From Dehalococcoidia bacterium (GTDB lineage Bacteria > Chloroflexota > Dehalococcoidia > Lucifugimonadales > Lucifugimonadaceae), in assembly GCA_028278465.1 (NCBI GenBank), contig JANQEF010000198.1, positions 1-5,051 on the forward strand: 5,051 nt of DNA. The letters run 5' to 3'. Position 1 is the stretch's first letter; every line of letters begins with the position of its first letter. Below the pieces are notes generated by a model. It had not been told where the DNA came from and did no database searches. It saw nothing but the letters and a program-made list of their open reading frames with translations. Position numbers and translations under genes: made by a program. This document shows positions 1-5,051 of this stretch, piece after piece.

Positions 1-293
1 ATCGCCGCACGCTCCGGGTCGAGTCCGTTCAGCCGACAGACGTATGAGAACGCCTTTTCGACCGTTTCGAGGTAGCCGGAGTGGCCGATGTCAACCAGCG
101 AGTCCTGGTACTGCTCGATCCGCTGCCTGTAGCGCAACTGCGCCCAGAACTGGGCTGCATCCCTGTCACTGCCTTGCTCTTGCAAGAAATCGGCGATGTA
201 CGGCGTGAGGCTGCCGCCGAGGTCGAGGACTGTGCCGAACAGGTCGAATGTAAGCGCCTTCGTGTTTTCTAGCTCTGGCTGCAAGTGAATCAC
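1..293 (-). CDS. HAD-superfamily hydrolase, haloacid dehalogenase type II-like (N-terminal part, cut by the left edge)
   Basis: A minus-strand reading frame of 97 codons starts at GTG 293-291 and stays open to the window edge, so only about the first 40% of a usual 220-240 residue protein is visible. Residues 14-24 read LTFDLFGTVLD, which is HAD motif I, with Asp17 as the expected nucleophile. The residue two places after it is Phe19, where HAD phosphatases carry the acid/base Asp. L-2-haloacid dehalogenases have Tyr or Phe there (FDxYGTxxD), so this looks dehalogenase-like rather than phosphatase-like. The next part, to residue 97, fits the helical cap region (FWAQLRYRQRIEQY and following). 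The GTG start overlaps the upstream corA TGA stop as GTGA, and a GAGAG ribosome-binding-like sequence lies at 307-303, so the two genes are probably translationally coupled. A TTG at codon 4 is an alternative start. The substrate cannot be told: many proteins of this subfamily do not act on haloacids. Motifs II-IV lie outside the window. Confidence 0.85.
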   Translation of the reverse strand, partial: MIHLQPELENTKALTFDLFGTVLDLGGSLTPYIADFLQEQGSDRDAAQFWAQLRYRQRIEQYQDSLVDIGHSGYLETVEKAFSYVCRLNGLDPERAA

Positions 294-1429
294 CGGGTCT
301 TTCTCTCGTTGACAGCGTCCGAAACGGCGTCTGTGATGTTACGTGCCACCGCGCTGGTGGCACCTGTGACGGTACTGACTGGAGTCATCATGCGCGTTAC
401 CTGTTCCATTGGAGGCTTCACACTCATGAGCGCTCGGCGGCTCCTGTGCAGGCTCCAGTTGAGCCGGCGAATGACAAGCCAGTAGAACGTGATCGCCCCG
501 ACCGATCCCATGATCCCGAGGACGCCGAAGTAACCCCAGCGCCAGTCAAGCTCCGGGATGTTTGAAAAGTTCATACCGTAGATGCCTGCCAGGAGGCTGA
601 GGGGCAGGAATACTGCCGCCACGATGGCAAGCACCCGCATCGTCTCGTTCTGCTTGATCCCGATCGAAGACAGGTATGTCGCCAGCGCGTTGTCGGCCGT
701 GTCTCGTATCCCCTGGTTGATCACATCGAGTTGGATCATCTGGTCCTGCAGGTCCCGGAAGTACATCGAGTCGCGCTCGCCGACCAGGTGGAACTCGTCC
801 CGGCTCAGGCGGCTGAACGCCCTGGCCTGGGGAGCGATGGTTCGCTGTATGCGAATGGTCGACCGCTTGAGCTGGAGTATCTGCTGCAAGACCTCGCGAC
901 CGGGAGCGTCGATGGCCGCCTCTTCGAGCCCGGCCGCAACCGTGCCGAGGTGGTCGAGAGCTGGCAGCACCGCGTCCTGCAGAGCATCGAGCACCATGTA
1001 GGTGAACAGCCCGGCGGACCGGTCCATAAGCCGTGGATCGCGCCTGACTCTCGTCATCACCGCGTCTATCGAGATCAGCTCGACCCGGTGCAGCGTGACA
1101 ACCGTGCTATCGGCGATGAATACCGAGAGGCGCGCCGTTTCGACGAAGTCTTCCTCGGACGAGTAGTCGATGCCGTGGACGATGAGGAACAGGTGCGAGC
1201 CGTACTCATCCACCTTCGCCGGCTGATGTTGCTCGCCGAGGGCGTCTTCGATCGCCAGAGTGTGGAAGCCCATCTCCTGGCTCAGGAAGTCACCTGCCTC
1301 GGAGTCTGGATCGTAGATGTCCACCCAGAGCAGACCGTCTGTGTCCTCTTGTGCTTCCCTGAGCCGCTCCGGTGACAGGTCACTTTCCAACTCACCGTCC
1401 GAACTGGCATAGAACGATCGAATATGCAC
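290..1429 (-). CDS. corA: CorA-family divalent metal cation (Mg2+/Co2+) transporter
   Basis: This is a channel of the inner membrane that lets Mg2+ (and often Co2+ or Ni2+) into the cell; family members work as homopentamers. In the 379-residue product (numbered from GTG 1429), residues 1 to about 262 form the soluble alpha/beta and long-helix funnel. TM1 is about 265-283 and ends in the signature YGMNF at 284-288 (the GMN selectivity filter). A short loop with PELDWRWGY follows, then TM2 at about 299-320. I chose GTG 1429 because GGAGG (minus strand, 1440-1436) sits 6 bases before it. The frame extends 11 codons further, to GTG 1462, which lacks a clear ribosome-binding site. Unusually, about 59 residues follow TM2, where classical CorA proteins end after a few basic residues. 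The tail begins basic (IRRLNWSLHRSRR) and then becomes Ser/Thr/Ala/Val-rich. The stop overlaps the start of the downstream HAD gene. No magnesium riboswitch is evident in the roughly 60-base leader. Confidence 0.96.
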   Translation of the reverse strand: MHIRSFYASSDGELESDLSPERLREAQEDTDGLLWVDIYDPDSEAGDFLSQEMGFHTLAIEDALGEQHQPAKVDEYGSHLFLIVHGIDYSSEEDFVETARLSVFIADSTVVTLHRVELISIDAVMTRVRRDPRLMDRSAGLFTYMVLDALQDAVLPALDHLGTVAAGLEEAAIDAPGREVLQQILQLKRSTIRIQRTIAPQARAFSRLSRDEFHLVGERDSMYFRDLQDQMIQLDVINQGIRDTADNALATYLSSIGIKQNETMRVLAIVAAVFLPLSLLAGIYGMNFSNIPELDWRWGYFGVLGIMGSVGAITFYWLVIRRLNWSLHRSRRALMSVKPPMEQVTRMMTPVSTVTGATSAVARNITDAVSDAVNERKTR

Positions 1430-1435
1430 TTTGTT

Positions 1436-1440
1436 CCTCC
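1436..1440 (-). promoter_or_regulatory. Shine-Dalgarno site that fixes the corA start
   Basis: The minus strand reads GGAGG, then AACAAA, then GTG at 1429. This is a consensus anti-16S match at ideal spacing. It decides in favour of the internal GTG over the longer frame opening at 1462, which would place this GGAGG inside the coding sequence. Confidence 0.8.
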
Positions 1441-1480
1441 CATCGAAAGATCGGTCCGACACTAGAACAGCGTCTCTCCC

Positions 1481-1492
1481 TCACTGAAGTGA
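1481..1492. repeat. Short palindrome TCACT-GA-AGTGA, possible operator
   Basis: Perfect 5-bp arms (TCACT and AGTGA) flank a 2-bp centre. The site lies just downstream of the candidate corA -10 element, overlapping its predicted transcript start, where a repressor could block initiation. It is short enough to arise by chance, and I do not recognise it as the site of a known regulator. Confidence 0.25.
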
Positions 1493-1496
1493 CCGA

Positions 1497-1502
1497 ATTG
1501 TA
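1497..1502 (-). promoter_or_regulatory. Possible -10 element for the corA-HAD operon
   Basis: The minus strand reads TACAAT (5 of 6 matches to TATAAT), which would place a transcript start near 1490 and give a leader of about 60 bases before the GTG at 1429. No good -35 hexamer lies 16-18 bases upstream (the best-placed hexamer is CGGAGC), so this is either an activator-dependent promoter or a chance match. The palindrome at 1481-1492 sits at the predicted start point. Confidence 0.35.
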
Positions 1503-1583
1503 TGGCTGGAGCTTGAGGCGCTCCGCTCGTCGGCCTGGCGCGGGTCTGCACCGTAGTCCGCGTGAGCCAATCGGCACGCTCAT

Positions 1584-1613
1584 CTTTACCCGTTTGTAAC
1601 CGTCGTTGACCGT
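1584..1613 (+). repeat. Three tandem 10-bp direct repeats in the divergent intergenic region
   Basis: Three consecutive 10-base units end in the same CCGT: CTTTACCCGT (1584-1593), TTGTAACCGT (1594-1603) and CGTTGACCGT (1604-1613). Position 4 is T in all three, and positions 7-10 are identical. A period of one DNA helical turn is typical of sites bound cooperatively on one face by a transcription factor. The array ends 91 bases before the TTG start of the plus-strand gene and lies about 80 bases upstream of the candidate corA -10, so it could act on either operon. The regulator is unknown. Confidence 0.45.
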
Positions 1614-1641
1614 AATGAGACGCGTGGCAAACGTGCGTAAA
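1585..1641. repeat. Imperfect long-spaced inverted repeat
   Basis: The left arm TTTAC-C-CGTTTG (1585-1596) mirrors the right arm CAAACG-TGC-GTAAA (1628-1641): 11 paired positions with a 1-versus-3 base internal mismatch and a 31-base spacer. It overlaps the 10-bp direct repeats. It could be a pair of half-sites for a DNA-looping or dimeric regulator, or a by-product of the CGT-rich composition. Confidence 0.25.
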
Positions 1642-1644
1642 CCC

Positions 1645-1650
1645 TAGACT
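1645..1650 (+). promoter_or_regulatory. Weak candidate -10 element for the PTPS-like/GT-C operon
   Basis: TAGACT matches TATAAT at 4 of 6 positions, including the key T, A and final T. It predicts a transcript start near 1657, immediately before the hairpin at 1658-1677. The hexamer at -35 spacing is poor (GCGTGG). The TTGACC at 1606-1611 is too far away (33 bases) to serve as the -35 for this element, so activation from the upstream repeats or an alternative sigma factor would be needed. Confidence 0.2.
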
Positions 1651-1657
1651 CCACGGC

Positions 1658-1677
1658 GCGACGGTGAACGCTGTCGC
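1658..1677 (+). promoter_or_regulatory. Predicted leader hairpin upstream of the PTPS-like gene
   Basis: GCGACGGT pairs with GCTGTCGC around a GAAC loop: eight pairs, two of them G-U. An alternative pairing, GGTGA (1663-1667) with TCACC (1678-1682), is interleaved with the first. It ends 16 bases before the AAGGAA ribosome-binding site. It could be a 5'-end stabilising hairpin or a translation-tuning structure. There is no U-tract, so it is not an intrinsic terminator. Confidence 0.3.
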
Positions 1678-1693
1678 TCACCCGGCACCTTCG

Positions 1694-1699
1694 AAGGAA
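1694..1699 (+). promoter_or_regulatory. Ribosome-binding site supporting a TTG start
   Basis: AAGGAA lies 5 bases before TTG 1705. An in-frame TAG at 1645 closes the frame upstream with no other ATG, GTG or TTG between, so the TTG is the first possible start and is well served by this site. Confidence 0.7.
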
Positions 1700-1704
1700 C
1701 CAAA

Positions 1705-3264
1705 TTGGCTGCCTCCGAATCAGACTCTTCTCCCACTGTGAATACCTGCACGAACTGCCTCGCCGAGTTCGAATGGACACCGTTTGTCCAGGACGGCGAG
1801 GAGTTCTGCTGCTCTGGCTGCGCGGGCGGCGGTCCGTGCATCTGCACCTACGATGGCGCTCCGCACCTCACCGAGGCCGGCGGCGCTGCCGATTCGTCTG
1901 ACCAGGTCGATGTATCGCCTGGTGACGAAGATGAAGCCTCAGATGGTTCCAACGTTGCTGCCTTCGTATCTTCTGGCGATGCTGGCGAGCCGCCTCAGCC
2001 ACCGCCCGCGCCTTCACTAACGCCGGGCGATGAAGAGCCGCCGACCAACGGCCGCCTCGCCATCATCATGGCTGCGATCTCCGAGATGCCGACACCGGTG
2101 CAGGAGGCTGTGCAGGCGCGCCTATCGAACTCCGGCACAGATGAAGAAGTTGGCGAGACGCTCGGGCTGACCGCAGATGAGCTGCGGGAGCTGATCGAGC
2201 AGGGTCAGGCGATCCTCGACCGCACGATCGGCACAGATTTCACCATTCGCTACATCGGCCCGGAAGAGATCGCCGAGGACGACGCGCCGGAACCCGAGTT
2301 CCCTTCGTTCGAAGAAGAAGAGGAGACCGAAACTCCGGCAGTAACACCTGTAGATGTCGACGACGATCTCGGGGAGCGGATCGCCCGGTCCTTCGGCGCG
2401 CTGACCGACTCGTCGACCATCGAAAGGCTGGAAGACCCGGCGTCACGCGATGTTCTCTCCGAGACGCTGCGCGAGGTTGGCAACCTGCTGCGCCTGGCGT
2501 CCGAGCGCCTCACATCTGACGAAGAGCCCGCGCTGCCGTTGCGAGAAGCGCTGGCAGACTCCCGCGAGAGCGATGAGCCGATCACGCTGGCCGTGGAGAC
2601 CACAGCCGATGTCTCGCAGTTCCTGATGGCGCTGCAGGAGCTCGACTCCGTGCAGTGGGCGAAGCTGCAGAGCCAGGCCGATGGCAGGACCGAGTTCAGC
2701 CTCGTCGTCCGCACCACGATGGGCTTTGTCCGCGAGCTGATGTCGATGGACAGCCCACTGCGGCCGTCGCGCATACAGATGTCAGGCGACGAGATCACGA
2801 TCGGCCTGCCTGGCGGCGAGCACAGCGCAAACGGCGCAACGCCCGGCCCGCGCTTCGAGATAGCGGTCGACGCCTTCTTTGGAGCACGCCACTTCATCGA
2901 ATCTGAAGAGAACCAGAGCGCGCCTCACCACCACTCGTACCGCGTCGAGTCGACCTTCGTGACCTCGGAGCCGGAGAGCCGCGGTTTCGTGCTCGGCTTC
3001 GCCAATGTGCGCGAGATGGTGGATGCGACGGTGATGGCGTACAGCGAGACGCTGCTGAACACGCAGGAGCCGTTCAGCGACATTGCGCCGACGACCGAGA
3101 ACCTGGCGCGTGTCCTCTACCGGCAGGTTTCGGAGCGGCTCGCTGAGCTCGACATTTCGACGATCACCCTCGACCGCATTCGCGTGTGGGAGAGCCCGAC
3201 CAACTCGGCCACCTATTCAGACCACAGTGCAGGAGCAACAGCAGATGCTGCAGTTGCGTCGTAG
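1705..3264 (+). CDS. Mosaic protein: Cys-rich motif, sigma-70 region 4-like HTH, divergent PTPS/QueD-fold domain
   Basis: The product has 519 residues, no signal peptide and no membrane segment, so it is probably cytoplasmic. Residues 15-47 carry CTNC (15-18), FCCSGC (34-39) and CIC (45-47): seven cysteines in a zinc- or metal-binding pattern. Residues 60-115 are an acidic, Pro-rich linker. Residues about 117-173 (SEMPTPVQEAVQARL, then EEVGETLGLTADELRE) resemble sigma-70 region 4 or LuxR-type HTH helices. A second acidic linker (190-220) precedes a helical stretch (220-285) and an alpha/beta segment (291-369). Residues about 383-506 fit the 6-pyruvoyl-tetrahydropterin synthase fold: FGARH (392-396), HHHSY (408-412), GFVLGF (427-432), PTTENLA (462-468) and VWESPT (494-499). 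Zinc ligands H396, H408 and H410 and E496 are kept. The catalytic Cys is Gln404, and the usual LDH is Y446-S447-E448, so normal PTPS or QueD activity is unlikely. It overlaps the downstream membrane-protein gene by 20 bases. The PTPS assignment is firm by motif order; the true role is unknown. Confidence 0.85.
   Translation: MAASESDSSPTVNTCTNCLAEFEWTPFVQDGEEFCCSGCAGGGPCICTYDGAPHLTEAGGAADSSDQVDVSPGDEDEASDGSNVAAFVSSGDAGEPPQPPPAPSLTPGDEEPPTNGRLAIIMAAISEMPTPVQEAVQARLSNSGTDEEVGETLGLTADELRELIEQGQAILDRTIGTDFTIRYIGPEEIAEDDAPEPEFPSFEEEEETETPAVTPVDVDDDLGERIARSFGALTDSSTIERLEDPASRDVLSETLREVGNLLRLASERLTSDEEPALPLREALADSRESDEPITLAVETTADVSQFLMALQELDSVQWAKLQSQADGRTEFSLVVRTTMGFVRELMSMDSPLRPSRIQMSGDEITIGLPGGEHSANGATPGPRFEIAVDAFFGARHFIESEENQSAPHHHSYRVESTFVTSEPESRGFVLGFANVREMVDATVMAYSETLLNTQEPFSDIAPTTENLARVLYRQVSERLAELDISTITLDRIRVWESPTNSATYSDHSAGATADAAVAS
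3231..3235 (+). promoter_or_regulatory. Ribosome-binding site for the GT-C-like gene, inside the preceding gene
   Basis: AGGAG lies 9 bases before ATG 3245 and within the last codons of the PTPS-like gene. Together with the 20-base overlap it fixes the downstream start and implies co-transcription and probably translational coupling. Confidence 0.7.
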
Positions 3265-5051
3265 AGACCAGTACGCCCTTGGCGTGCTGACGATAGTTAT
3301 CGCCGCGCTGGTGGTCTACTTCGGCGTGATCTTCCCGCGCGACGCTGACACCATCTTCCCGTGGTCGTCTGACGGCTGGGGCCACCTGGTCAAGGCCGAG
3401 TACCTGCGCGACCAGATCGGCGACGGGAACCTCTACCCGGACCTGTTCCCGGCCTGGTACAGCGGCCAGCAGCTGCTGCGCTACTTCCCGCCGCTGTCGT
3501 ACTACGTGGTCGTCGGCCTCGACGTCGTCACGAACAACATCTTCACCGCTGGAAACCTGTTCCTGTTCGGCGCTGCGCTATTCGGTGGGCTGTCGTTCCT
3601 GCTGTTCTCACGGCGCATCGGCATGTTCTGGGCCGTTGTCGGCGGTGTGCTGTTCATCATCTTCCCTGACAACCTCCGAGTTGCGTTCGCCGAAGGCAAC
3701 CTGCCCAGGATCGCTGCTATGGCGTTCCTCCCGCTCGCCTTCTACCTGCTGCTGAACGTCCTGGAGAACCCGCGCAGCAGGCGCAACTTCTTCGGACTGG
3801 TCGCCGTTATAGGGCTGATCGTCCTGTCGCACGCCATGATGGCCGGAATCTTCGTCGTTGGCTTCGGCCTGTACACAGTCGCCTACTGGTTCATCAAGGG
3901 CGACCGGCTCAAGGTCGCGGCAACCGGCCTCGGAGCGCTCGTGACCGGCCTGCTCGTCTCCGGCTGGTGGCTGCTGCCGTCGCTAACGGGCGGACTTGCC
4001 GAGCTCGACAACACCGAGGGCAGCGAGGCGATCGCGAGCTTCCCGCCTTCGGTGGCGCTGAACCCGGGACTGCGCTCATCTGACAACGAGGTCTACTACA
4101 TCGGCCTCTCTGCTGTGATCCTTGCCTTCGCGACGCTGTTCATGTGGCGGCGTCTCGAGCCGTGGATGAAGTCGCTGGTCGTTGTGACGTTCATCACCAC
4201 GCTGATCGGCTCGACATTCCTGATCGACGTCTGGCGTGCGGTCCCTGCCAACGAGCTGTTCTGGGCTCGCCGGTTCATGACTTTCAGCGCCCTCGGCCTC
4301 GTGCTAATCGCCGTCCTCGTCGCCCGCCAGATCTATGCCAACGGCGCGGCGCCGGAGCGACGCTGGCTCAGGCTCGCCGCGGTCGCGGTCGTATTTCTCG
4401 TGTTCATCGACTTCCAGCCTTCACTGCAGCTCATCCGCAACCGGGAGCGCCCAGTCCCCGTCCAGGAGATGGCCGAGCAGCTTGCGGCCCTTGACGGCTG
4501 GCGTGTGGCGACGGCTGACTTGAGCCTGCTCGGCTCCGCTCCCGCCATGCTGTTCACGACGGACGGCGAGCGTGAGCAGGTGTTCGGATGGGCGTTCCAG
4601 GGCTCGATCACCGGCCCGCTGCTGGCACGCGTCAACCAGTCGTTCACCGAGGACTACCTGGAGTTCGCAACGTCGCGGCTCGACAGGCTCGGCTCGGACG
4701 ATGTCGTGCTGCTGCCGCAGGAAAAGATCTCACCGGACCTTGGCGAGGCGCTCGAGTCGGACGGCTTCGAGCTGGTCGCCACTTCACGTGAACTGGAGCT
4801 CTACCACCGGGACGGCGCGCCTCGGGCGTTCACTATCCCGATGCAGGTGCTCGGCATCGGCGGCGGCGCTGAGAGCGCTTCGATGCTGTTCCCTGGCCTG
4901 ACGGTCGGCTCATCTTCCAATATCGACGACTACTCGGACGAGTTCCTGCGACAGTTCGACCTGGTGCTGCTTTCGAGGTTCACCACTTCGAGCCGCGGCG
5001 GAGCAGAGGCGCGCATCGAGCGTCTCGCGACGGACGGCGTGAGGTTCCTGG
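3245..5051 (+). CDS. Polytopic GT-C-like membrane protein, PTPS_related type (C-terminus beyond the right edge)
   Basis: The frame from ATG 3245 is open without a stop for 602 codons to the window end. TM1 is at 11-30. The first outer loop has the acidic-aromatic motif SSDGWGH (41-47) and LFPAWYSGQQLLRYFPPLSYY (68-87 region), an arrangement like the loop-1 catalytic Asp and downstream Pro-rich motif of GT-C glycosyltransferases. About ten more hydrophobic segments follow, roughly at 84-98, 103-121, 126-141, 157-172, 183-197, 199-216, 226-243, 285-300, 309-327, 344-361 and 374-389. Conserved-looking polar spots include EGNLPR (150-155) and SHAMM (195-199). Residues 391-602 are soluble: a YfhO-like stretch ending in PRAF (526-529), then an alpha/beta segment with IDDYSDEFL and LVLLSRF that may be amidotransferase-like. 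By family recall this matches Pfam PTPS_related, a membrane domain of unknown function. Transfer of a sugar from a lipid-linked donor to an envelope acceptor is the likely but unproven role. Confidence 0.8.
   Translation, partial: MLQLRRRDQYALGVLTIVIAALVVYFGVIFPRDADTIFPWSSDGWGHLVKAEYLRDQIGDGNLYPDLFPAWYSGQQLLRYFPPLSYYVVVGLDVVTNNIFTAGNLFLFGAALFGGLSFLLFSRRIGMFWAVVGGVLFIIFPDNLRVAFAEGNLPRIAAMAFLPLAFYLLLNVLENPRSRRNFFGLVAVIGLIVLSHAMMAGIFVVGFGLYTVAYWFIKGDRLKVAATGLGALVTGLLVSGWWLLPSLTGGLAELDNTEGSEAIASFPPSVALNPGLRSSDNEVYYIGLSAVILAFATLFMWRRLEPWMKSLVVVTFITTLIGSTFLIDVWRAVPANELFWARRFMTFSALGLVLIAVLVARQIYANGAAPERRWLRLAAVAVVFLVFIDFQPSLQLIRNRERPVPVQEMAEQLAALDGWRVATADLSLLGSAPAMLFTTDGEREQVFGWAFQGSITGPLLARVNQSFTEDYLEFATSRLDRLGSDDVVLLPQEKISPDLGEALESDGFELVATSRELELYHRDGAPRAFTIPMQVLGIGGGAESASMLFPGLTVGSSSNIDDYSDEFLRQFDLVLLSRFTTSSRGGAEARIERLATDGVRFL

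Noticed and set aside
731..1375. Long plus-strand open frame (214 codons) opposite corA
   Set aside because: It lies wholly antisense to a confident CorA gene with the GMN motif. Its product shows no recognisable motif or membrane segment, and the frame is explained by GC-rich codon bias.
1430..1490. Magnesium riboswitch in the corA leader
   Set aside because: The leader is only about 60 bases and shows no M-box or ykkC-like structure. It is too short for a known Mg2+ riboswitch.
1508..1524. Inverted repeat GGAGC-TTGAGGC-GCTCC as a terminator or operator
   Set aside because: Only 5-bp arms, no U-tract on either strand, and no gene ends there. Likely chance in GC-rich DNA.
1606..1650. TTGACC at 1606-1611 as a -35 box for the plus-strand operon
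   Set aside because: No -10-like hexamer lies 16-18 bases downstream (AAACGT is the best), and TAGACT is 33 bases away. The TTGACC is better explained as part of the third 10-bp repeat.
2250..2897. Minus-strand 215-codon frame opposite the PTPS-like gene
   Set aside because: The product is Ser/Arg-rich low complexity, the expected antisense shadow of Asp/Glu/Ala-rich codons. The plus-strand frame has clear domain motifs.
2848..3222. Annotation as an active QueD or PTPS enzyme
   Set aside because: The fold motifs are present, but the catalytic Cys and Asp-His residues are replaced, so naming it queD would overstate the function.

Overview
The window is GC-rich bacterial DNA, and its codons favour G or C in the third position. 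The gene content suggests a free-living bacterium. I lean towards Chloroflexota (Thermomicrobia-, Dehalococcoidia- or SAR202-like) because of the PTPS-like protein paired with a PTPS_related-type membrane protein, but this rests on family recall and is only a moderate-to-weak inference. I see no tRNA, rRNA, CRISPR array, insertion sequence or phage gene.

Layout: two divergent gene pairs flank an intergenic region of about 275 bases. On the minus strand, reading leftwards from about 1429, lies a CorA-type divalent-cation channel (290-1429). It is followed, with a 4-base GTGA stop/start overlap, by the first 97 codons of a HAD-superfamily hydrolase resembling L-2-haloacid dehalogenase, which is cut by the left edge. 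On the plus strand lies a 519-codon mosaic protein (1705-3264). Its N-terminus is a cysteine-rich metal-binding-type motif, its middle holds a helix-turn-helix segment like sigma-70 region 4, and its C-terminus is a divergent 6-pyruvoyl-tetrahydropterin synthase (PTPS/QueD) fold. This gene overlaps by 20 bases the next one (3245 to beyond 5051), a large polytopic GT-C-like membrane protein of the kind Pfam calls 'PTPS_related'. That second gene is open across the right edge.

The most interesting content is the plus-strand pair. The PTPS domain keeps the three zinc-ligand histidines but has lost the catalytic Cys and the Asp-His pair, so it is unlikely to perform standard pterin or queuosine chemistry. 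Its fusion to Cys-rich and HTH-like modules and its tight coupling to a GT-C-like membrane protein suggest an undescribed membrane-associated system, perhaps for envelope glycan or lipid assembly. The function is unknown. The intergenic region also holds a three-copy, 10-bp-phased direct repeat, an inverted repeat overlapping it, and a leader hairpin, all candidate control elements.
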